Positions 41,616 through 50,421 of a stretch of DNA of 64,000 bases are shown here, one piece after another (within the stretch, counting starts at the first letter, position 1; every line of letters starts with the position of its first letter). The stretch lies in assembly GCA_002050275.1 (NCBI GenBank), contig MWTB01000002.1:103176-167175 (forward strand). The letters are read 5' to 3'. Origin of the DNA: Anaerolineae bacterium UTCFX1. Lineage in GTDB: Bacteria; Chloroflexota; Anaerolineae; Anaerolineales; Villigracilaceae. The notes below the pieces were generated by a model. That model was not told where the DNA came from. It searched no databases and was given only the letters and a program-made list of their open reading frames with translations. The position numbers were made by a program, and so were the translations under genes.

Positions 41616-43144
41616 TGCAGAAACCTTCTAATTCAAACGGAAATAAAAACAGAAAGTTCACCACCCAAGCCTCCCTTGATTCCTATGTCTGGGGCATTTG
41701 CGACATCCTGCGCCGCTCCAATTGCGCGGGCGCGTTGCAATACGTCCCTGAATTGACGTGGATCTTATTCCTGCGCATTCTGGATGATACCGAAATCCAA
41801 GAAGCCGAACGAGCCGAGGCAGTTGGGGTCAAATACAAACATTCGCTCAAAGCGCCTTATCGCTGGCAGGATTGGGCTGACGCAGAGGGCAAGAAACGCA
41901 TTGAATTGCAGAATGGCGCATTAGGTGCCTTCTTTGGTTTTGTGAACGGCGAGTTATTGCCCTATCTCAAAGGTCTGCGCGATAAACCGAATGCTAATTC
42001 ACGCCAGAAGGTCATCAGCGAAATCCTTTCGAGCATCGAACGTGTGCGCGTGGATACCGAAAAGAATTTTCTGGATGTGCTGGATAAAGTGCATGAAATC
42101 CGCCATGAAAATATTGATACCACGCACATCTTTGCCTTGTCACAAGTTTATGAAGGCTTGCTCCTGAAAATGGGCGAGAAGGGCAATGATGGCGGTCAAT
42201 TCTTTACGCCGCGTGAAGTGATCCGCGCGATGATTCGTACCATCGAGCCGAAGCTTGGCAAGACCATCTACGATCCCTGCTGCGGGACGGGTGGTTTCCT
42301 TGCCCAATCCTATGAATACCTTGATGACAAACTGAAATCAAAAGATGCAACGCCGGATCAAATCGAAACGCTCAAAACCCGTACATTTTACGGGCGTGAA
42401 AAAGAAAACCTGATTTACCCCATTGCCCTGTCCAACCTTGTTTTACATGGCATTGATGAACCGCATCTCTGGCATGGCAATACACTTACGGGGCAAGAAA
42501 CGTATGGCGGCTTATTTCAAGAGTCCCCTTCCCAATTTGATTACATCCTCACCAATCCGCCCTTTGGCGGCAAAGAAGGCATAGAAGCCCAAACGCGCTT
42601 TGCCTACAAAACCCGCGCCACACAAATTTTGTTTTTGCAACACGTAATTGATAGCCTCAAGTCTGGCGGTAAGTGCGGTATTGTTCTTGACGAAGGCGTA
42701 TTATTCCGCACCAACGAAACCGCCTTCATGCAAACGAAGCGCAAATTATTGGATGACTGTGATGTGTGGGCAATTGTCAGCTTGCCAGGCGGTGTATTTA
42801 CAGCCGCTGGTGCGGGCGTAAAAACCAACCTGATTTTCTTTACCAAAGGTAAGCCTACTGAAAAGATTTGGTATTACGATTTATCTGACATCAAAGTCGG
42901 CAAGAAAACCCCGTTTACAGCCAAATATTTTGTAGACTTCTTCAAGTTTCTGCCCACGCGGGCTGATTCCGAAAGAAGTTGGACGGTCACTCGTGAAGAA
43001 ATTGAAGCCAGGAATTTTGACTTGAAAGCAGTCAATCCAAACGCAAAAGTGGATGAAGACACACGTACCCCCGATGAATTATTGGATTTGATCGAGGCTA
43101 AGGGAAAAGAAGTTCAGGAAGCGCTGGCAAGATTGCGTCAGTAG
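41615..43144 (+). CDS. hsdM: Type I restriction enzyme, M subunit (N6-adenine methylase)
   Basis: This protein of 509 residues modifies adenine with SAM. N-terminal HsdM_N-like region (YVWGICDILRRSNCAGALQY, about 20-40), SAM motif I IYDPCCGTGGFLAQS (about 219-233) and catalytic motif IV NPPF (YILTNPPFGGKEG, about 310). Further signatures are FFTPREVIRAM and GGKCGIVLDEGVLF. With hsdR and hsdS it makes a complete type I system. The gene order hsdR-hsdS-hsdM with the toxin-antitoxin pair before hsdM is unusual. Confidence 0.94.
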   Translation: MQKPSNSNGNKNRKFTTQASLDSYVWGICDILRRSNCAGALQYVPELTWILFLRILDDTEIQEAERAEAVGVKYKHSLKAPYRWQDWADAEGKKRIELQNGALGAFFGFVNGELLPYLKGLRDKPNANSRQKVISEILSSIERVRVDTEKNFLDVLDKVHEIRHENIDTTHIFALSQVYEGLLLKMGEKGNDGGQFFTPREVIRAMIRTIEPKLGKTIYDPCCGTGGFLAQSYEYLDDKLKSKDATPDQIETLKTRTFYGREKENLIYPIALSNLVLHGIDEPHLWHGNTLTGQETYGGLFQESPSQFDYILTNPPFGGKEGIEAQTRFAYKTRATQILFLQHVIDSLKSGGKCGIVLDEGVLFRTNETAFMQTKRKLLDDCDVWAIVSLPGGVFTAAGAGVKTNLIFFTKGKPTEKIWYYDLSDIKVGKKTPFTAKYFVDFFKFLPTRADSERSWTVTREEIEARNFDLKAVNPNAKVDEDTRTPDELLDLIEAKGKEVQEALARLRQ

Positions 43145-43148
43145 CATT

Positions 43149-43172
43149 GATCAGTATTTTACTGATCGTGTT
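43149..43172. terminator. Hairpin after hsdM
   Basis: GATCAGTA (43149-43156) pairs with TACTGATC (43160-43167), loop TTT, followed by gtgttta. It separates convergent hsdM and the small minus-strand gene. The T-run is weak. Confidence 0.55.
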
Positions 43173-43366
43173 TATTCTTCAAGCATGTCCGCTATAAATT
43201 CAATAACCTTAGGTTTGTCCTTATTGTCTCGTAGAAGTTGAACTAGGGCATTCCCAATGTAGTATCCCTCTTCGATCCCATACTCGTTATCAGGGATAAA
43301 ACATTGGAAGCGAAGCACCAGGGGTTCTTGTTCGGAGTCGTCAAATTCGTCTTCGGGATTTTCCAT
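43172..43366 (-). CDS. Small acidic protein
   Basis: This protein of 64 residues is strongly acidic (MENPEDEFDDSEQEP at the start). It is not recognised. A GAGGAAAAATG arrangement on the minus strand supports the start at 43366. It is the last of three same-strand genes (403, 175 and 64 residues). A small acidic partner is common in toxin-antitoxin and defence operons; that is only a pattern. Confidence 0.55.
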   Translation of the reverse strand: MENPEDEFDDSEQEPLVLRFQCFIPDNEYGIEEGYYIGNALVQLLRDNKDKPKVIEFIADMLEE

Positions 43367-43473
43367 TTTTCCTCGTTTGGTTCCTCACCTTAAGTATAAA
43401 GGTAAATTGGCAGATGGATTAATGGGCTATTGGAGCCAGTCATAGCCTAAATCTCCACAGCGTATGAGTTGGT

Positions 43474-44001
43474 TTACTCTTGTGTATTGTTTTGGTCGCG
43501 TTCCTGAATCATGTCTTCAATTATCATGTCGGCTATCATCCGTATTGCATCATCATACCCTGACTTGATCGAGGATCCTCTTGAGAAGATTTGACGCTCG
43601 TTTTGCTCCAAAAAGTCCAACAATTTCCGTGTCTGCTCGGGTGAAAGATGTAGCGTTGTAATTATCTTTCCATCCTCTAGTGGCGGTGCCTCTTCGGATG
43701 GAGCTGATTTGGATCTTCTTCGCTTCCTAATCGGTATGCTGAACTGGATTTTTTCTTCCGAAACATCCTGCCCTTGCTCTTTCCATTTTTGGTCGCCACG
43801 GAGATGCTCCAGCAAGGTCATGGCATACCAAAAATTCAGATTTATGACTGTTTTCTTAGTTTCATCCCAAACGACTATTCCTTCTGCATACCAAGTGAGA
43901 CCTGGATCGTCTTTTGCCCAGTCTGGCGCTTCGATGTCGAACTTGGAGTAATGTTTTTCATTTAGCCGAATACCCCACGTCGATTCTTGTGATTCGATCA
44001 T
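43474..44001 (-). CDS. Hypothetical protein of a three-gene operon
   Basis: This protein of 175 residues is unrecognised. N-terminal region (about 1-75) is rich in Trp and acidic residues. A basic linker RKRRRSKSAPSEEAPP (about 93-108) and a C-terminal helical region follow (LSPEQTRKLLDFLEQNERQIF, about 119-139; MIADMIIEDMIQERDQ). Its ATG overlaps the stop of the upstream 403-residue gene as ATGA, so the two are co-translated. Function unknown. Confidence 0.6.
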   Translation of the reverse strand: MIESQESTWGIRLNEKHYSKFDIEAPDWAKDDPGLTWYAEGIVVWDETKKTVINLNFWYAMTLLEHLRGDQKWKEQGQDVSEEKIQFSIPIRKRRRSKSAPSEEAPPLEDGKIITTLHLSPEQTRKLLDFLEQNERQIFSRGSSIKSGYDDAIRMIADMIIEDMIQERDQNNTQE

Positions 44002-45209
44002 GGATTACCTCCATTGCAAAAGAACTTTATTTCATCCTCGAGTGCAAGGCATAGCTCATCAATCTTCTGGTCGTCTGCCAAAGTTGAATTTCTGGGTTCT
44101 CTTTCCATTCGTTGTTTTTCGAACCCTTTATGAAGATCATACAATTTTTGCATTGTAGATTCTGGATATTGTGTCTCAAGGTCAGAGTAATCAATTACCA
44201 AGGCTGGAAGAAAGGAATCTTTATTTGAGAAAAGTTTGTAAATGTAGAACTTTCTCCCAATATACGCTACTTGTTTCTCGCCAGTGCATAACTTGGAGAT
44301 CGGCAATGGGGGCTCGTGCTGAGAAAGTAGAAGAGGAGGAAATCTGAGTAAGTAAATGTCCCAGGTTGTCGATCGGAATTTCGAGATCAAACTTTGGTAC
44401 GTAGCTCCCTTTTGGAGAGGAATTAACTTATCAAGTTTCCCCGCAAAATAATGAGCAGCTATCCCCAATTCTTCACCAAAGAGTACACCAAAATTCGTCA
44501 GCGTAAATTCATAAAACGCTTCCATTTTGGAAATGATGCTTTTGTTGCTTGTTTTGTGAATAAGCGCCATTTTTATCAAGGTGACATAGAAAACATTCAG
44601 GTCATCGTGATCAGCGGTCGCCGTTTTTGTATATTCATAATCCTGCCGTGCCATCTCGTTCAGATCTTCAGTGCCAAACTTTTCACAATACTTCTTGAAG
44701 GATTTGCGATCTGGTCTAATTTCTCTCTTCTTTAGGAAATGGCGCTCGTCCATCATATGCAGTGACAAGATACTCTTACTGAATTCCATATACCGGTCAC
44801 TAAAATCGTTGTTCTGATTTTTCCAAAAAGCTTCAAAGGAATAAAAGACAGGATTGTAGTCAACCCCAGTACGAACAAAGTAATCAATAAGGTGAGTGGC
44901 GACCGTTCTTCTGTTGAGTGGCAGTATCTCACGTTGCATGACAAAGCTGTGAAGTAATGACATCACATTGGAATCCAGAATGATCGTAGGTACCAGGGGA
45001 GGAGGTAGCTGACCCATGATAGTCTCATAGCTAATCAGTCGCGGGATTTTGCCGCCAAAAGGATCGATCACTGAAACTGTGAAATCCCCCGATTGAAAGT
45101 CTGGTCCCAAATTTGACGGTTTCCCAAATTCCCAGACTCTGTATGTAGGGTCAGAAGTTAGTATGTGCCTTTTGATTTCGTCGTAGCCTTGGTCAATGCT
45201 CATTCCCAT
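43998..45209 (-). CDS. Putative PIN-like nuclease of a defence-type operon
   Basis: This protein of 403 residues has no known name. A motif TIILDSNVMSLL (about 76-87) resembles the first acidic strand of PIN nucleases (LDxNV). A later STTWDIYLLRFPP (about 288-300) resembles the C-terminal AxD-type helix of PIN-like toxins. The rest is helical with no known domain. It heads an operon (403, 175 and 64 residues) divergent from the STAND nuclease gene and convergent with hsdM. A nuclease role is inferred from two motifs only. Confidence 0.55.
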   Translation of the reverse strand: MGMSIDQGYDEIKRHILTSDPTYRVWEFGKPSNLGPDFQSGDFTVSVIDPFGGKIPRLISYETIMGQLPPPLVPTIILDSNVMSLLHSFVMQREILPLNRRTVATHLIDYFVRTGVDYNPVFYSFEAFWKNQNNDFSDRYMEFSKSILSLHMMDERHFLKKREIRPDRKSFKKYCEKFGTEDLNEMARQDYEYTKTATADHDDLNVFYVTLIKMALIHKTSNKSIISKMEAFYEFTLTNFGVLFGEELGIAAHYFAGKLDKLIPLQKGATYQSLISKFRSTTWDIYLLRFPPLLLSQHEPPLPISKLCTGEKQVAYIGRKFYIYKLFSNKDSFLPALVIDYSDLETQYPESTMQKLYDLHKGFEKQRMEREPRNSTLADDQKIDELCLALEDEIKFFCNGGNP

Positions 45210-45288
45210 GTTTGTCAGGTGATCCTAGAATTGCCTAATTTTACAACGCTTTTTATGCCAAAACCCAAGGGAAATGTTATCCGAGGTG

Positions 45289-45321
45289 TTGACAGCAGAT
45301 AGAATCTACTTAGCATATAAT
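45289..45321 (+). promoter_or_regulatory. Promoter of the STAND nuclease gene
   Basis: A perfect TTGACA (45289-45294) and a perfect TATAAT (45316-45321) lie 21 bp apart. The alternative TAGCAT (45311-45316) gives a 16-bp spacer. A start near 45328 supports ATG 45331 over the upstream in-frame codon at 45274, with little or no leader. Confidence 0.55.
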
Positions 45322-45330
45322 TGGGGAGCA

Positions 45331-48300
45331 ATGGCAAATTTATTAGAAATCACGGGCGATGATATCGCAAAACTTGATGATGCTGCGCTTCGAGAGCTAA
45401 TCGGCTTATTATGCGAAGCGGATTATCGCTCGGAAGGTCTATCTACCAAAGGTATAACTTGGGGAGGTCATCAGGATGCTCCAGATGGCGGGTTAGATGT
45501 TGTTGTGCGATGCGAAGATAATCCTCCCAAGGTTTCCTTTATTCCTAGAAAAGTCACTGGCTTTCAGGTAAAGAAACCTGATATGCCTAAGGCAAAAATA
45601 ATTGCAGAGATGAAGCCAAAAGGCTACTTGCGCGATGAGATAAAAGATCTAATCAAAGAAGGTGGTGCTTATATCATTGTCAGTTCCAGCGGGTCTACAA
45701 GTGACACGGCTCTAAAAAACCGAATTGACGCAATGCGAGAAGCCGTCTCAAAAGAAAGAGGAAATGACAAGCTTATAGTAGATTTCTTTGACCGTAATCG
45801 TATTGCGAGTTGGGTGCGTTTACATTCTGCAATGATATTATGGGTCAGGAATAAAACAGGTCAAGACATCCAAGGATGGAGTTCTTACAATAACTGGGCA
45901 AATGCTCCTGGGGGGATAGAAGAAGAGTACCTTCTTGACAAAGATTTAAGATTATATGATGGGACACAAGCACAACGCAATGCTATATCAATTCAAGACG
46001 GTTTACTTGCACTTCGAATTACCTTATCTGTTCCAAAGGCTTCTGTTCGATTAGCAGGATTGTCAGGCGTAGGAAAGACTCGATTAGTCCAGGCGTTATT
46101 TGACGAAAGAATAGGCTCACAAACACTAAATCCATCACTAGCTTTATATACTGATATTTCCTACAATCCTGAGCCCAGTCCACAGGTGTTTGCTGAACAA
46201 CTTGTCATGAGAAAAACAAGAGCCATATTAATTGTTGACAATTGTCCCCCCGAATTGCATCGCCGATTAACACAAATATGTTCTCAACAAGATAGCAATG
46301 TTAGCTTGCTAACTATTGAATATGACATCAGAGAGGATATACCCGACGAAACAAATGTCTTCAGATTAGAGCCTGCCAGTGAAGAATTGATAGAAAAGAT
46401 AATCAACAAACGCTATCAACACATCAGTCAGGTTGATGCTCACACAATCGCGCATTTTTCGGGTGGAAACGCAAGAATGGCAATTGCCCTTGCGAACACA
46501 GTAAAACGTAATGAATCCCTGTCAGATTTTAGCGATGACGAACTATTCAAAAGGTTGTTTTGGCAAAGACAAAATCTAAATGAGAATTTACTTGTCTCCG
46601 CAGAAGTGTGCTCCCTTGTTTATTCTTTTGAGGGAGAAGATACTCGCTCGGAAAAATCCGAACTTGTTTTTTTAGCAGCTCTGGTAAATAAGACTGGTTA
46701 CGGACTATATAGAGATGTTAGTGTCCTTCGAGAAAGAGACTTAATTCAATCACGCGGTGTATGGAGAGCCGTCCTTCCACACGCAATTGCCAATCGCTTA
46801 GCTAAACGGGCACTTAATGCAATTCCAAAAGATGTATTGATTCAAGCATTTTTCACATGCAAGTCAGAACGCATAATAAGCTCGCTTTCAAAACGTCTTA
46901 GTTATCTTCATGATTGTCAACCAGCAGTTGAGATAGTAAGTGAATGGCTGGCTCCTGACGGATGGTTAGGTAAAGAAAATTGTAACTTTAACCAACTGGG
47001 AATAAATGTATTTAGCAATGTAGCACCTGTCTCCCCAGAAAGTGCTTTGTCAGCAATGGAACGTGCCGCAAATAACGACAAAGAAAATTACTTTCTCGCT
47101 AACAATAATATTTACCGCCGAAATTTTGTAAACATTCTTTCTCACATAGCTTATGACCCTAAATTGTTTAACAGAAGCATAAACCTTCTTACTTGTTTTG
47201 CACTATTGGAAAACAGGAATGAGCACAACAATCCAGCACGAGACTCTTTAAAATCTCTCTTTTGGATTACGCTATCAGGTACTCATGCTTCGGTTGATGC
47301 AAGAGCTGGAGTTATAAAGGATTTGTTAACTTCAGAAGATGAAGATCGCCGACAACTTGCACTGGATCTTTTATTCAGTGCGTTAGAAGCTTGGAATTTT
47401 TACTCATCGCATGATTTTAGATTTGGGGCAAGGCCAAGGGATTATGGGTATCATCCAAAAACTCGAGAGGAAGTCGATTTCTGGTTCAATACCTTTATTA
47501 ATATCTGTACAGATTTGGCACTTTCAAGTCAAACAACAGCCCTAAAAGCAAGAAAATTGCTTGCCGATAAGATGCGAGGCTTATGGACAAAAGGTAGTAT
47601 GTACGAGACTTTAGATAAAGTCGCCCAGAATATTCATAGACAGAAGGCATGGAATGAAGGTTGGCTAGCAGTCCGTGAAATAATTCAATATGACAGCAAG
47701 AGTTTCGATAAAGAAACATCGGAAAGGCTATTTAGGCTGGAAAAAATTCTAAAACCTGCGAATCTTCTAGAGCGTGCACGTGTTTTTGCCTTGAGTAATC
47801 AGTTCGATCGCTTTGATGTAGAGGATGAATTGCTCCAAGAAGATGATGAGTCATCTTCTCGGTTACGTGCTGATAAAATCACACGAGAACTCGGCATTCA
47901 AGTGGCCCAAGACAGTGGCACATTTGAAGCTTTTTTGCCAGAGATTGTTTCCACCTATGCATCGAGGCTTTATATCTTTGGGCAAGGATTAGCGGACGGT
48001 AGTCATGACAAACAAGCGACTTGGCAAATTTTATATAATCAATACAAGATGACAGAACCAGAAAAACGCCAATTTGTTGTCTTGATAGGCTATCTGTCGT
48101 CTTGTGCAGAGAGTGCGCCTGATTTTTACAACTCAACACTTGATAGTCTTGTAAAAGATGAACATCTTGGAATGTGGTTCCCATTTTTTCAAGGAGCTGT
48201 AACAATAGATCAACGAGGTGTTGAACGTTTGCATGAGGCTTTAGACACTGGACATGTTAAGGTGGATACTTTTCGGGATTTAGCTTGGGGACGCCGCCAT

Positions 48301-49170
48301 GAAGCTATAAGCGATGACGACTTAGCTGAGCTTCTTACAAAGCTTCAAAAACATGAGAATGGGGCAGGGGTTGTATTAGACATTTTGCGAATGAGATTCC
48401 ATGAAACGGAAGAAAAACAAATACAACATTCTAAAAAATTAATTGAGTTTGCTTGTGACTTGCTTAAAGAATTTCCATTTGTAAGAAACTACCCTCGATC
48501 CGAAAATACAAGCTATACATTAGCCCAAATAGCTAAGGCATGCTTCATCAGCAAATTTGGTGTTAAGTCTGTTTTAAGTGTATGCGAACACCTCGCAGAA
48601 CTTATTGCAGAGTATCGCATTTCCCCCTTTGAATATACCGAACTATTTAACACGATAGCTCGTATTAAGCCTTCTATTCTTCTCGATGTATTTCTCGAAA
48701 ACAAGAAGAATATCGAAAATTATGCACCTCATTTAGTGTTTAAAGATGGGTTTGATGAGCACAATCACTTTATTGATCAAATTGCAATTGATGATTTGAC
48801 AAGCTGGTGTGAAATTGCCCCCCAAACTCGTTATCCGTTATTAGCGTTAGCTACAAAGCCCTTTTCAAGATCAATTGAAACAAAAGAAGTATCGCTTAAT
48901 CCAATTACTTATCTACTCTTTAGCCAAGCCCCTAATTTGCCCATTGTTCTTCAATACCTATCCAAATCATTGCTCCCAACATCATGGAGTGATTCTTTAG
49001 CCGAAATCCTTTCAAAGAGGGCGGAACTTCTAAAAGCATTGTTTGAACACGAAAATGAAGAGATAAAATCTTGGGCAACTGAACAATATTCTTTTCTGCA
49101 AAAAAAGGCAATAGAAGCGCGGGATGACGAAGAGAAACGCAACCGCCTTTATAACGAAAGATTTGAATGA
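45331..49170 (+). CDS. Nuclease-STAND NTPase (Avs-like candidate defence protein)
   Basis: This protein of 1279 residues has three parts. The N-terminal domain has APDGGLDVVVR (about 50-60) and VTGFQVKK (about 75-82), the D..QxK core of Mrr/Cap4-type PD-(D/E)xK nucleases. The middle is a P-loop NTPase with Walker A LAGLSGVGKTRLV (about 240-252), Walker B RAILIVDNCPP and a GGNARMAIALA sensor-like motif. The C-terminal about 800 residues look like helical repeats with no clear sequence periodicity. Nuclease, STAND and repeat sensor in this order match antiviral STAND (Avs) proteins, which detect phage proteins and degrade DNA. Role is inferred. Confidence 0.75.
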   Translation: MANLLEITGDDIAKLDDAALRELIGLLCEADYRSEGLSTKGITWGGHQDAPDGGLDVVVRCEDNPPKVSFIPRKVTGFQVKKPDMPKAKIIAEMKPKGYLRDEIKDLIKEGGAYIIVSSSGSTSDTALKNRIDAMREAVSKERGNDKLIVDFFDRNRIASWVRLHSAMILWVRNKTGQDIQGWSSYNNWANAPGGIEEEYLLDKDLRLYDGTQAQRNAISIQDGLLALRITLSVPKASVRLAGLSGVGKTRLVQALFDERIGSQTLNPSLALYTDISYNPEPSPQVFAEQLVMRKTRAILIVDNCPPELHRRLTQICSQQDSNVSLLTIEYDIREDIPDETNVFRLEPASEELIEKIINKRYQHISQVDAHTIAHFSGGNARMAIALANTVKRNESLSDFSDDELFKRLFWQRQNLNENLLVSAEVCSLVYSFEGEDTRSEKSELVFLAALVNKTGYGLYRDVSVLRERDLIQSRGVWRAVLPHAIANRLAKRALNAIPKDVLIQAFFTCKSERIISSLSKRLSYLHDCQPAVEIVSEWLAPDGWLGKENCNFNQLGINVFSNVAPVSPESALSAMERAANNDKENYFLANNNIYRRNFVNILSHIAYDPKLFNRSINLLTCFALLENRNEHNNPARDSLKSLFWITLSGTHASVDARAGVIKDLLTSEDEDRRQLALDLLFSALEAWNFYSSHDFRFGARPRDYGYHPKTREEVDFWFNTFINICTDLALSSQTTALKARKLLADKMRGLWTKGSMYETLDKVAQNIHRQKAWNEGWLAVREIIQYDSKSFDKETSERLFRLEKILKPANLLERARVFALSNQFDRFDVEDELLQEDDESSSRLRADKITRELGIQVAQDSGTFEAFLPEIVSTYASRLYIFGQGLADGSHDKQATWQILYNQYKMTEPEKRQFVVLIGYLSSCAESAPDFYNSTLDSLVKDEHLGMWFPFFQGAVTIDQRGVERLHEALDTGHVKVDTFRDLAWGRRHEAISDDDLAELLTKLQKHENGAGVVLDILRMRFHETEEKQIQHSKKLIEFACDLLKEFPFVRNYPRSENTSYTLAQIAKACFISKFGVKSVLSVCEHLAELIAEYRISPFEYTELFNTIARIKPSILLDVFLENKKNIENYAPHLVFKDGFDEHNHFIDQIAIDDLTSWCEIAPQTRYPLLALATKPFSRSIETKEVSLNPITYLLFSQAPNLPIVLQYLSKSLLPTSWSDSLAEILSKRAELLKALFEHENEEIKSWATEQYSFLQKKAIEARDDEEKRNRLYNERFE

Positions 49171-49315
49171 AGGATTTGTCTATGAAATGTGAATAGATCT
49201 TGTACGACAATTTTTTATGGTTTTGAGCAAGTGTAAGTTGCTTCTTTCGAGATAATTTTGTAGAAATATTGCCGCACAATGCTGATTATGTTAATTTATT
49301 TTTATGGGGGTAGGA

Positions 49316-49402
49316 ATGAGGAAGTTTACAAAACTTGTAAGCAATTCTGCCTATGTCGATATGCGTGATGTTGCGCTTTATTGCGTAGATGGAAAAACAT
49401 AG
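49316..49402 (+). CDS. Possible short upstream ORF
   Basis: A 28-codon frame (starts MRKFTKLVSNSAYVDMRD) ends at TAG 49400-49402, one base before ATG 49404 of the next gene. A GGGGTAGG lies 5 nt upstream. It may couple translation or be chance. The rest of 49171-49388 shows no gene. Confidence 0.25.
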   Translation: MRKFTKLVSNSAYVDMRDVALYCVDGKT

Positions 49403-49403
49403 A

Positions 49404-49790
49404 ATGGGGACATTCGAGACGCATATGATTTTTTCTCCATTCTTGTCTGTTGATCGATCCTGTGATGAGACGCTCAAATGGTCAAAGGAGCAATTGAAGC
49501 AGGTGGGTTTACGCCCAGTTCAGACTTTTGATCTCCACACTGCGCGGATTGGTTTGCATGACTGCCCCTGCCCAAATCACGGAACCGATGAATGTGATTG
49601 CCAGATGGTTGTTCTTTTGGTTTATGGAGACATAGATAAACCAGAAACTTTGATCCTGCATGGAAATGGAGAAACGACCTGGTTATCGATAGCGAATAAC
49701 CTTGCTTCAAATGCAACGGGATCGGTGTCGCAACGCATCTTGAACACATTGGTTGGGCAAAAAAACGCCAACACTGAGATTCTCAAATAA
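49404..49790 (+). CDS. Cys-rich hypothetical protein at the start of the copper region
   Basis: This protein of 128 residues (ATG 49404 preferred; an in-frame ATG lies at 49389) is unrecognised. A cluster CPCPNHGTDECDC (about 54-66) has five Cys and a His and could bind metal. The flanks are a mixed alpha-beta fold (QTFDLHTARIGLHD, MVVLLVYGDIDKPETLILHG). No signal peptide is seen, so it is probably cytoplasmic. It lies before the cupredoxin lipoprotein on the same strand. A metal-related role is inferred from composition and neighbours. Confidence 0.55.
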   Translation: MGTFETHMIFSPFLSVDRSCDETLKWSKEQLKQVGLRPVQTFDLHTARIGLHDCPCPNHGTDECDCQMVVLLVYGDIDKPETLILHGNGETTWLSIANNLASNATGSVSQRILNTLVGQKNANTEILK

Positions 49791-49895
49791 GCAAAACAGC
49801 CTACATCACAATGCGGTATTTGGCTCTGGAGTCCCATTGCCAAATTACCTACACTTGAATTGTCATGTTTAGCCTAATAAGTAAAGGAGAGAGAA

Positions 49896-50321
49896 ATGTT
49901 TACAAGTAAAAAGCTTTTTGTAGTCTTGACAATTGTGATTCTGATGTTGACTGCCTGCGGGTCGCAGGGGAATTCAAATGAAGTTAAGATCACTCTGACC
50001 GAATTTGGCATCGAGTCATCCCAAACTTCTTTTGAAGTCGGTGTCCCCTATCATTTCGTGGTGACCAATAACGGCGCAGTTGAACACGAAATGATGGTCA
50101 TGCCTCCACTCACGGAAGACCAGATGGGTATGGGAATGAGCATGAATCAAATGGATGAAATGGCGCTTGCAATGGTGGAAGCGTCTGACTTACAGCCTGG
50201 AAAAACGGCTTCCTTTGATTATACGTTTACTGAATCTGCTCCCTCTGGAACGATCGAATTTGCCTGTCACACACCTGGGCACTACGAATCAGGTATGAAA
50301 CTCCCGATTACGGTCAAATAG
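49896..50321 (+). CDS. Cupredoxin-like lipoprotein, Met-rich
   Basis: This protein of 141 residues has a signal peptide and lipobox (LMLTACGS, Cys about 21) and a cupredoxin-fold domain (about 28-140). Copper-ligand-like residues are His in VEHEMMVMPP (about 67-75) and Cys/His in EFACHTPGHYESGMK (about 121-135). A Met-rich loop MGMGMSMNQMDEMALAM (about 82-98) is typical of copper-binding secreted proteins. AGGAGAG precedes ATG 49896. It probably binds copper outside the cell. Confidence 0.8.
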   Translation: MFTSKKLFVVLTIVILMLTACGSQGNSNEVKITLTEFGIESSQTSFEVGVPYHFVVTNNGAVEHEMMVMPPLTEDQMGMGMSMNQMDEMALAMVEASDLQPGKTASFDYTFTESAPSGTIEFACHTPGHYESGMKLPITVK

Positions 50322-50355
50322 CACATACTTGTTTGGCTTCTGCTTTTGTAATATG

Positions 50356-50402
50356 GGAAGTAAAACAGGCGTCAAATAAATAACGGCGCCTGTTTTACTT
50401 CC
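50356..50402. terminator. Long inverted repeat between cupredoxin and DUF2085 genes
   Basis: GGAAGTAAAACAGGCG (50356-50371) pairs exactly with CGCCTGTTTTACTTCC (50387-50402), a 16-bp stem with a 15-nt loop. No T-run of note follows. It probably ends the cupredoxin transcript. Confidence 0.65.
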
Positions 50403-50421
50403 TACTTGATGATGGAATATC

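Noticed and set aside
49316-49402. 28-codon ORF as a leader peptide attenuator
   Set aside because: No terminator hairpin follows and no run of a single amino-acid codon is present, so I only list it as a weak ORF.
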